Below are positions 58,501 through 64,000 of a stretch of DNA of 64,000 nt, in pieces. The position numbers and the translations under genes were made by a program. How positions within the stretch are numbered: position 1 is the first letter of the stretch; each line of letters begins with the position of its first letter. Source of the stretch: Duganella sp. BJB480 (lineage in GTDB: Bacteria; Pseudomonadota; Gammaproteobacteria; Burkholderiales; Burkholderiaceae_D). The notes below the pieces were generated by a model. The model was not told the origin of the DNA, did no database searches, and saw only the letters and a list, made by a program, of their open reading frames with translations. The stretch covers positions 248,001 through 312,000 of the forward strand of contig QVIN01000001.1 in NCBI GenBank assembly GCA_003416985.1, read 5' to 3'.

Positions 58501-58873
58501 GCCGGTCCGCGGCAAGGAGATGCGTATGAACGGCCTGTGGTTCCGCAAGGGCCTGGGCGTGGGCGCATCCAGCCGCGTGGACTTGCAATTGTCCGGCAAC
58601 TGGAACCTGCTGCGCGCCGACCTGGGCGTGGACGACAGCTGTCGCAGCGCGGGCGGCCTGCAGTTCCAGGTCTGGAGCGGCGAGCGGCTGCTGTACGACA
58701 GTGGCCTGATCGCCGCGCCGGCCGTCGTCAAGCCGGAAATCGATGTGCGCGGACTGAGTCAACTCAGCCTGCGCACCCTGGGCGCGCGCGGCGGCAAGCC
58801 GGCCCAGGTCTGCGGCAACTGGGCCAACGCGGTCCTGATAGGCACCGAGGGCAGCACCGTCCGGCCGCGCTGA
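55586..58873 (+). CDS. Secreted GH31 glycosidase with CBM32 and NPCBM, candidate alpha-N-acetylgalactosaminidase
   Basis: A 1095-residue secreted enzyme: signal peptide (1-19), N-terminal beta domain, GH31 barrel (about 230-600), C-terminal beta domains, a discoidin/CBM32 module (about 782-935, with NPATWFRTT) and an NPCBM module (about 945-1095). The classical GH31 nucleophile motif WxDMNE is replaced by KLDVAW with Asp360; Asp411 in WTGDQSASW fits the acid/base. This style resembles GH31 alpha-N-acetylgalactosaminidases and fits the locus. GH31 includes many alpha-glucosidases, so specificity is inferred. Confidence 0.85.
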   Translation: MKQIFATAALLASAPLLAAPIGNLRTVTAGAGQQWDLVTDTGAHIQVSLPRADVLHIWAGPKSGLTGAGDKAAPIVVATPAATVEHSVSEQSDHILIRTPALSLRIDRKPLRFSLFRAGDAQPLWREIQPLELGDKQSVQTLSSDKAERFFGGGQQNGRYEFKGKQLQVSYSGGWEEGDRPSPAPFLMSSRGWGMLRNTWSDGSYDLRQNDQISLEHDEARFDAYYFVGKDLRDVLARYTEWTGRARMLPRWALEYGDADCYNDGDNVKKPGTVPKGWTDGPTGKTPDVIETVARQYREHDMPGGWILPNDGYGCGYSALPETVQGLAKYGFRTGLWTENGVEKMAWEVGTAGTRVQKLDVAWTGKGYQFSLDANKSAYDGILNNSDGRPFIWTVMGWAGTQRYAVTWTGDQSASWDYIRWHVPTLIGSGLSGQAYATGDVDAIFGGSPETYTRDLQWKSFTPVLMGMSGWAAAERKHPWWFAEPYVSINRRYLKLKMRLTPYMYTLMRETEQSGAPLVRGLMWDNPDDPAAYTEAYKYQYLLGRDLLVAPVYRSQAVSQGWRRAIHLPQGRWLDYWDGRQATAGKGGRDIDLAVTLDKLPVFVRAGAILPMYPEMLYDGEKPKDVLTLDLYPQGASEFTLYEDDGNTRKYQDGAFSQQLIRMNAADNGVQVDVEPVVGAYAGQPARRAYALRMLTRQRPAAVSTGSAVLPPLADRAAFDAAAEGWYFDAAERLGTLHVKTASQDIRQPLRFAVQAGAAPTVADDAFPSAPVLGRAIPADAMMVMNRPSEEAGYPLENAFDNNPATWFRTTRSPAVQGGPHEWVIGFTERRLIDGIEIAPRNDQHWQHGQIRDYEIYMGDNNGDWGQPIKRGQLKLQKEAQTISFPPAAGRLLRFRVMSTQNPEGDGASATDPMVTAVGTPAARAYNAAVPSEVQPITLSEFRVMAYQPKEGPEVQQFLSDLALPKNVSRDQPVRGKEMRMNGLWFRKGLGVGASSRVDLQLSGNWNLLRADLGVDDSCRSAGGLQFQVWSGERLLYDSGLIAAPAVVKPEIDVRGLSQLSLRTLGARGGKPAQVCGNWANAVLIGTEGSTVRPR

Positions 58874-58899
58874 CCTCACCTCCGTTTTCACAAGTAAGA

Positions 58900-58924
58900 G
58901 CCCCTCTTCGGACCGGGGAGGGGC
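58900..58924 (+). terminator. Hairpin after the GH31 gene
   Basis: GCCCCTC (58900-58906) pairs with GAGGGGC (58918-58924) around an 11-nt loop, 27 bp after the stop codon. There is no T-run, so partial attenuation before the receptor gene is likelier than full termination. Confidence 0.5.
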
Positions 58925-58963
58925 GGTTGCAGCCGTAAATAAACCACTAATAACAGGGAGACT

Positions 58964-61948
58964 ATGATGCACATGAAAAAACTGGTGGCAGCGATGATGG
59001 CGGTGGGCCTGGCCTCGACTGCGCTGGCAGCCGATGACCTGGACGAGCAGGCACAGAAAAGCGCCAGGGACGACAAGACGATTCCTCGAGTCGAAGTAAC
59101 CGGCTCCAGCCTGAAACGCATCAACGCCGAAACCGCGTCGCCGGTGCAGGTGGTCGACGCCAAGCAGATCGAAAACATGGGCGCCCGCACGCTGCTGCAG
59201 GTGCTGGACAACCTGCCCGCCGCGCGCCCCGCCCAGCAGGACTTCCGCTCGATGTTCACCGGCTCCGATGGCGCCTCGCAGGCCAACCTGCGCGGGCTGG
59301 GTGCGCAGGGCACGCTGGTGCTGCTGAACGGCCGCCGCCTGTCGTTCTACGGCGCGCCGGCCGGCTTCCAGACCATGTTCGTCAACATCGACGCCATTCC
59401 CGCCGCCGCCATCGAGCGCATGGAGATCCTGACCGACGGCGCGTCGGCCGTCTACGGCTCGGACGCGGTCGCGGGCGTGATCAACGTCATCACGAAGAAG
59501 AGCTACCAGGGCTTGGAGGCGCGCGCCACGGCCGACACCTCGACCAACGTCAGCGCCTACGGCGAACGCCAGGCCAACGTCATCTACGGCCTGGGTGACT
59601 TGAACAGCGACGGCTACAACGTCTACGGCTCGGTCAACGTCTACCAACGCGATCGCATCGCACTGTCCGACACCTACCTGAAGCGCCCCGACTACTTCTA
59701 CGTCAACAACCCGACCTTCGTCTCCGGCATGCGAATCGGCACCGGCAGCGAACCGGGCGTGATGAATCCGGGTACGCTGTTCGTCTTCGACAAATCCAAG
59801 AACAACGCTCGCACCCAGCGCGCCGTCAACGGCTGCGGCACCTCCATCACCGAGGCCGCAGGTACCCGCTGCGTATGGAACTCGCTGCCGTACCAACTCG
59901 ATACCGGCCCAACGTCGGACCGCGTGACCGGCTACCTCAGTGGCCGCATGAAGCTGGGCGGCGACCTGGAAGGCTTTGCCGAAGCGGCCTACACGCACAT
60001 CAAGCTGCGCGGCGAGAACGGCCCGCGCAGCTTCAACAGCGGCAGCACCAGCAACTGGTTCGCGCGTAACACCGGCACCACGCTCAATACCTTCGTCACG
60101 CCGTATCTCGGCCCGAACAACGTCTACCTGAAGGGCAAGCTCGATGCCGACATGGCGGCCAAGATGGGCGGCGCGGCGGGGCTGAACTACATCATGCTCG
60201 ACGCGCCAGGCCACTTCGGCCAGACCAACGAGGACGACAACTACCGAGGCCTGGTCGGCCTGCGCGGCAGCATCGGCGGCGGCTGGGACTTCGAGACGGC
60301 GCTCAGCGTGGCGGGCAGCCACTCGACGCTGTTCCAGACGATTAACATCAACACCCAAGGCTTCGCCAAGGCCTTCGGCCCGTTCACCACCGACGCGGCC
60401 ACCGGCCGTACCTACATCGCCGACAACCCGGCCTACAAGTTCGGCGAAATCAGCGACGCCAACGGCGCGCTGCTGCGCGCCGCCTATCCGACCTTCGACA
60501 TCCAGTCCTGGACCAAGTTGATCACCTGGGACGGCAAGATCGAAGGCACTATCGCCAAGCTGGGCGAGCGTGAAGTGCGCGCGGCCTTTGGCGTGAACCT
60601 GATGCGCGAGAGCTTCTACACGCCGGGCAACCAGGATGCGGCCAACGGCTACATCACGCAGCAGGGTGGTTCGTGGTTCGATGGCCAGCGCAACGTGGCC
60701 GCCGTATTTGGCGAGGTGGTGGTGCCGGTCACCGACACGCTGGAAGTGAACGCCGCCGCGCGGCTGGACAAATACCCCAACTTCGCCGCCAACCTGGCGC
60801 CCAAGATCGGCGTGCTGTGGCGCGCGCGTCCCGAGGTGATGGTGCGCGGCACCTACTCGGAAGGCTTCCGCGCGCCCAACCTGGCCGAATCGGGCAGCGG
60901 CGGCGTGTTCGCGCAGGTGGGCGGCATCCGCGACACCGTGCGCTGCGACGAGACCAACGCGATGGCCAAGCTGCTGATGAAGTCCGTCACACCGGCCGAG
61001 GCGGAGCTGGGCAAGAACCTGCTCAATTCGAATTGCTCCACCACGGTCGGCGGCCTGACGCCGCCCAATCCGTCGCTGCGTCCGGAGAAGGCCAAGATCT
61101 CCACGGTGGGCCTGGTGCTGCAGCCGGTCAAGGACGTCAGCATCTCGGTCGATTACTGGTTCGTCTATCGCCGCAACGAGATCGTGCGCCAGGACTTCAA
61201 TGAACTGTTCACGCAACTGGTGGATAAATACGGCCCGGCGCTGGCCGGCACCGCCGCCGCGATCCGCAACCCGATCTCCGATGCGGACCGTGGCAACATG
61301 GCCGCCGTCGCCGCGATGTGCAACAACCCCGCCAACACCGCGGCCTGCGCAGGCGGCGTGCCGAAGTACTCGGTCGGTAACCTGGGTGGCTTGATCAACT
61401 CCTACTCGAACCGTGGCCGCACGCTGCTCGACGGGATCGACGTCGATGCCCGCACCCGCTTCTCGCTGGGCGAGTACGGCAAGTTGAACACCGGCGTCTC
61501 GGCCACGATCCGCCGGCGCGAGACCTACAACTCCGAGGACGGCACCGGATTCACCGGCAACGCGGTCGGCTTCTACGACTCGCCGCGCGTGCGCGCCACC
61601 TTCAATGCCGACTGGGCGTACCGTAACTTCGTCACCAGCATGTTCGTCAACTACACCGGCAAGACCAAGTGGGCTTACGGCCCGTGGGACAAGGACAACA
61701 CGCCGGAAAGCTGCACGGCCGCCTCGGTCGCGCTGCCGGAGAACCTGTGCGGCGGCGCACCGTCGTACTACACGGTCAACCTGGGCCTGAACTGGAAGCC
61801 GATGAAGAACCTGGAGCTGGGCCTGAACATCAAGAACCTGCTGAACAAGCAGCCGACTTACGATCCGAACGGCTGGGAAGGTTACAACCACAGTCAGAAC
61901 CTGTTCGGCCGCATGTATTCGTTCTCGGCGAATTACAAGTTCTTCTGA
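58964..61948 (+). CDS. TonB-dependent receptor of the GalNAc locus
   Basis: A 994-residue outer-membrane receptor with signal peptide, TonB-box-like IPRVEVTGS, plug (VVDAKQIENMGARTLLQVLD, LLNGRRLSFYG, TDGASAVYGSDAVAGVINVI) and a long barrel ending SANYKFF. This sub-type is common for oligosaccharide uptake in Oxalobacteraceae, Xanthomonadaceae and Caulobacter. An in-frame ATG at 58973 is an alternative start. It lies between two glycosidase genes and probably imports their products. Confidence 0.94.
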   Translation: MMHMKKLVAAMMAVGLASTALAADDLDEQAQKSARDDKTIPRVEVTGSSLKRINAETASPVQVVDAKQIENMGARTLLQVLDNLPAARPAQQDFRSMFTGSDGASQANLRGLGAQGTLVLLNGRRLSFYGAPAGFQTMFVNIDAIPAAAIERMEILTDGASAVYGSDAVAGVINVITKKSYQGLEARATADTSTNVSAYGERQANVIYGLGDLNSDGYNVYGSVNVYQRDRIALSDTYLKRPDYFYVNNPTFVSGMRIGTGSEPGVMNPGTLFVFDKSKNNARTQRAVNGCGTSITEAAGTRCVWNSLPYQLDTGPTSDRVTGYLSGRMKLGGDLEGFAEAAYTHIKLRGENGPRSFNSGSTSNWFARNTGTTLNTFVTPYLGPNNVYLKGKLDADMAAKMGGAAGLNYIMLDAPGHFGQTNEDDNYRGLVGLRGSIGGGWDFETALSVAGSHSTLFQTININTQGFAKAFGPFTTDAATGRTYIADNPAYKFGEISDANGALLRAAYPTFDIQSWTKLITWDGKIEGTIAKLGEREVRAAFGVNLMRESFYTPGNQDAANGYITQQGGSWFDGQRNVAAVFGEVVVPVTDTLEVNAAARLDKYPNFAANLAPKIGVLWRARPEVMVRGTYSEGFRAPNLAESGSGGVFAQVGGIRDTVRCDETNAMAKLLMKSVTPAEAELGKNLLNSNCSTTVGGLTPPNPSLRPEKAKISTVGLVLQPVKDVSISVDYWFVYRRNEIVRQDFNELFTQLVDKYGPALAGTAAAIRNPISDADRGNMAAVAAMCNNPANTAACAGGVPKYSVGNLGGLINSYSNRGRTLLDGIDVDARTRFSLGEYGKLNTGVSATIRRRETYNSEDGTGFTGNAVGFYDSPRVRATFNADWAYRNFVTSMFVNYTGKTKWAYGPWDKDNTPESCTAASVALPENLCGGAPSYYTVNLGLNWKPMKNLELGLNIKNLLNKQPTYDPNGWEGYNHSQNLFGRMYSFSANYKFF

Positions 61949-61953
61949 CCCGC

Positions 61954-61959
61954 TACAAT
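61954..61959 (+). promoter_or_regulatory. Possible internal -10 before the GH109 gene
   Basis: TACAAT 26 nt before the ATG at 61986; an AAGGAAG ribosome site lies between. No convincing -35 was seen. It may add transcription to the last gene of the GalNAc operon. Confidence 0.3.
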
Positions 61960-61985
61960 CAACGATCACTTCCAAGGAAGAAACG

Positions 61986-63338
61986 ATGGACAGAAAATTC
62001 AATCGACGCGATTTCCTCACCGCAGGCGCCGCGCTCGCGGGCAGCCTGCTGATGCCGACGGCGTTCGCCGCCACCCGCGAGCGGGTCCGCATCGGCATGA
62101 TAGGCACCGGCATGCGCGGCCAGGTGCTGCTGCAGGAGCTGCTGCGCCGCGACGACGTCGAAGTCGTCGCGCTGTGCGACATCGAGCCGCTGATGCTGGG
62201 CCGCGCGCTCAAGCAGGTGGAAAAATCCGGCAAGGCCAAGCCCAGGACCTTCGGCGAGGACCGCGATCCGCAAGCCTACAAGCGCATGCTGGACGCCGGT
62301 GCGCTGGACGGCGTGATCATCGCCACGCCGTGGGAATGGCACGCGCCGATGGCCATCGCCGCCATGCAGGCCAAGGTGCCCGTGGGCTGCGAGGTGGTGG
62401 CCGGCATCACGCTGCAGGACCACTGGGATGTGCTGAACACGCAGCTCAAGACCAACACGCCGTATATGCTGCTGGAGAACGTGTGCTTCCGCCGCGATGT
62501 AATGGCGGTGCTGCAGATGGTGCGTTCCGGCTTGTTCGGCGAGCTGGTACACCTGCAGGGCGGCTACCAGCACGACCTGCGCGCGGTGAAGTTCAACAGC
62601 GGCGATCCGGCCAAGCCGTATGGCGGCGGCGTGGAGTTCGGCGCCGGCGGCTGGTCGGAGGCCAAGTGGCGCACGGCGCATTCGGTACAGCGCAACGGCG
62701 AGCTGTATCCCAGTCACGGCATCGGCCCGTGCGCGATGTACACCAACATCAACCGCGGCAACCGCTTCACCCGCATCAACAGCTTCGCCACCAAGGCGCG
62801 CGGCCTGCACGACTACATCGTCAAGCAGCCCGGCGGCGCGGCCAGTCCGAGCGCGAAGGTGCAGTTCAAGCTGGGCGACGTGGTCACCACCACGCTGGCC
62901 TGCGAGAACGGCGAGACCATCATGCTGCAGCACGACACCTCGCTACCGCGCCCGTATTCATTGGGCTTCCGCGTGCAGGGCACGGACGGGCTGTGGATGG
63001 ACGTGAACAATTCCATCCACATCGAGGGCAAGAGCAAGCCGCATCAGTGGGAGGACTTCCAGGCGTACCAGGACAAGTACGACCATCCGTTGTGGCGCAA
63101 GCACGCCAAGGACGCGGAGGGCGCCGGCCATGGCGGCATGGACTTCTTCGTCATCCAGTCCTTCATCGAGGCGCTGAAGGCGAGGGCGCCGATGCCGATC
63201 GATATCTACGATGCGGTGACGTGGAGCGCCATCTCGCCGCTGTCGGAGCAGTCGATCGCGCAGAACTTCCAGACGCTGGACTTCCCGGACTTCACGGCCG
63301 GGGCCTGGAAGACGCGCAAGCCGATCTTCGCGCTGTAA
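61986..63338 (+). CDS. GH109-type alpha-N-acetylgalactosaminidase (Gfo/Idh/MocA fold)
   Basis: A 450-residue exported NAD-dependent glycosidase. A Tat signal (NRRDFLTAGAALAG) is followed by the NAD-binding GMIGTGMRGQVLL, then PSHGIGPCAMYTNINRG and HDTSLPRPYSLGF, which match GH109. GH109 enzymes release terminal alpha-GalNAc (for example from blood-group A glycans) by an oxidation-elimination route using bound NAD. The locus of aga genes strongly supports this over an ordinary sugar dehydrogenase. Confidence 0.9.
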   Translation: MDRKFNRRDFLTAGAALAGSLLMPTAFAATRERVRIGMIGTGMRGQVLLQELLRRDDVEVVALCDIEPLMLGRALKQVEKSGKAKPRTFGEDRDPQAYKRMLDAGALDGVIIATPWEWHAPMAIAAMQAKVPVGCEVVAGITLQDHWDVLNTQLKTNTPYMLLENVCFRRDVMAVLQMVRSGLFGELVHLQGGYQHDLRAVKFNSGDPAKPYGGGVEFGAGGWSEAKWRTAHSVQRNGELYPSHGIGPCAMYTNINRGNRFTRINSFATKARGLHDYIVKQPGGAASPSAKVQFKLGDVVTTTLACENGETIMLQHDTSLPRPYSLGFRVQGTDGLWMDVNNSIHIEGKSKPHQWEDFQAYQDKYDHPLWRKHAKDAEGAGHGGMDFFVIQSFIEALKARAPMPIDIYDAVTWSAISPLSEQSIAQNFQTLDFPDFTAGAWKTRKPIFAL

Positions 63339-63339
63339 G

Positions 63340-63391
63340 GTAGGTTACAATCTGCTGCGCCTAAACTTAGCACCAGCAGATTGAAACCTAC
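63340..63391. repeat. Inverted repeat abutting the patatin gene start
   Basis: 18-bp arms at 63340-63357 and 63374-63391 (17 of 18 match, beginning GTAGGTT) around a 16-nt loop. The right arm ends directly before the ATG at 63392. The left arm contains TACAAT, a possible -10. It may end the GalNAc operon transcript or hide the start of the next gene on read-through RNA. Confidence 0.7.
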
Positions 63392-64000
63392 ATGCCATCA
63401 CGCCGCCTTTCCCTTGCCGCTTTAACCATCGTCGCAGCAGCCGCCATCGTCGGCTGCAAGACCAATCCTTCGATTGAAACCCCTTCGGCGCCGCTGGCGG
63501 TGCCGGAGCCCCTGCCGCCCAAGAAAATCAAGATCGGCCTGGCGCTGGGCGGCGGCGCCGCGCGCGGCTTCGCCCACATCGGCGTGATCAAGGCGCTGGA
63601 GGCGCAGGGCATCTACGCGGACATCGTGGTCGGCACCAGCGCCGGCAGCGTGGTCGGCGCGCTGTACGCGGCCGGTAACAGCGGCTTCCAGCTGCAGAAG
63701 GTGGCCATGGACATGGACGAAGCGGCGATCTCCGATTGGGCCGTGCCGCTGTTCGGCAAGAGCTCCGGCGTGCTGAAAGGCGAGGCGCTGCAAACCTACG
63801 TCAACAAGGCGGTCAACAACCAGCCTATCGAGAAGCTCAAGATCCCGTTCGGCGCGGTGGCGTCGGACTTGAAGACCGGCCAGCCTATCCTCTTCCAGCG
63901 CGGGAACACCGGCATGGCGGTGCGGGCGTCGTCGTCGGTGCCGGGCGTGTTCCAGCCGGTGGTCATCAACGGCCGCTCCTACGTGGACGGCGGCCTGGTG
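63392..64000 (+). CDS. Patatin-like phospholipase lipoprotein (3' end beyond window)
   Basis: The first 203 residues of a patatin-family protein. The lipoprotein signal ends at Cys22 (AIVGCKT). The catalytic domain shows the oxyanion loop GGGAARGFAHIGV, nucleophile Ser83 in GTSAGS and the DGG motif (YVDGGLV) at the window end. It resembles RssA-type serine lipid hydrolases anchored in the outer or inner membrane. The rest of the gene lies outside the window. Confidence 0.92.
   Translation, partial: MPSRRLSLAALTIVAAAAIVGCKTNPSIETPSAPLAVPEPLPPKKIKIGLALGGGAARGFAHIGVIKALEAQGIYADIVVGTSAGSVVGALYAAGNSGFQLQKVAMDMDEAAISDWAVPLFGKSSGVLKGEALQTYVNKAVNNQPIEKLKIPFGAVASDLKTGQPILFQRGNTGMAVRASSSVPGVFQPVVINGRSYVDGGLV

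Noticed and set aside
58211..62239. A 1342-codon minus-strand open frame opposite the TonB receptor
   Set aside because: Same artefact; low-complexity Val/Ala/Arg/Asp translation without recognisable domains, whereas the plus strand encodes a clear receptor.
61986..63338. Reading the Gfo/Idh/MocA protein as a plain sugar dehydrogenase
   Set aside because: The Tat signal, the GH109-type motifs and the flanking GalNAc genes fit an exported GH109 glycosidase better.

Overview
The window is a GC-rich (roughly 65%) bacterial chromosome segment. Gene content and protein style (tsaB-rimI, an ATP-type pst-phoU-phoBR cluster with ppk, phasin, DUF1415/DUF1853 proteins, TonB-dependent receptors, a persulfide dioxygenase-rhodanese fusion) point to a betaproteobacterium of the Oxalobacteraceae (Massilia/Duganella/Janthinobacterium-like). 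This placement is inferred from family knowledge, not from a search. About 52 protein genes are supported. I saw no rRNA, tRNA, CRISPR array, prophage or intact insertion sequence.

Layout. 1-14136: housekeeping and signalling genes: a truncated mltD, small DUF proteins, a large PAS-GGDEF-EAL protein, an orphan molybdopterin oxidoreductase subunit, a persulfide dioxygenase-rhodanese fusion, a YafY/VOC pair, and the overlapping operon tsaB-rimI-UDG-like-DUF1853. 14144-26699: lplT, alr, radA, a PilZ protein, a divergent HTH-citrate synthase/CoA-transferase pair, an isolated fliD, a polyamine-binding protein, a 38-residue membrane protein, sixA and ppk. 26700-33655: the phosphate regulon pstSCAB-phoU-phoB-phoR, divergent from ppk, with Pho boxes facing both ways. 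33652-40260: a minus-strand operon of TonB receptor, betaine-type ABC transporter (binding protein, permease, ATPase) and a histidine ammonia-lyase homologue that lacks the Ala-Ser-Gly triad needed to make the MIO cofactor. 40671-48054: assorted single genes (CPBP protease, MipA, GST, phasin, bicovalent FAD oxidase, M24 peptidase, alpha/beta hydrolase). 48151-63338: an N-acetylgalactosamine (GalNAc) utilisation locus. 63392-64000: start of a patatin-like lipoprotein.

Two systems stand out. (1) The MIO-less lyase operon is best explained as uptake and cleavage of a histidine-derived betaine such as ergothioneine (outer membrane to periplasm to cytoplasm to trimethylamine elimination). Three GT-N-TA-N-AC sites typical of GntR/HutC regulators lie upstream. 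(2) The GalNAc locus joins two candidate secreted alpha-N-acetylgalactosaminidases (GH109 and a GH31 with CBM32 and NPCBM modules) and a TonB receptor to a divergent operon agaS-agaK-agaZ-agaR-agaA-MFS. A field of CGAAAG repeats lies between the two arms.

Other notable points are a long palindromic repeat family, one copy of which supplies the last codons and stop of a CoA-transferase gene; a UDG family-4-like protein with a degenerate catalytic motif; and a short, unlisted membrane peptide gene downstream of sixA.
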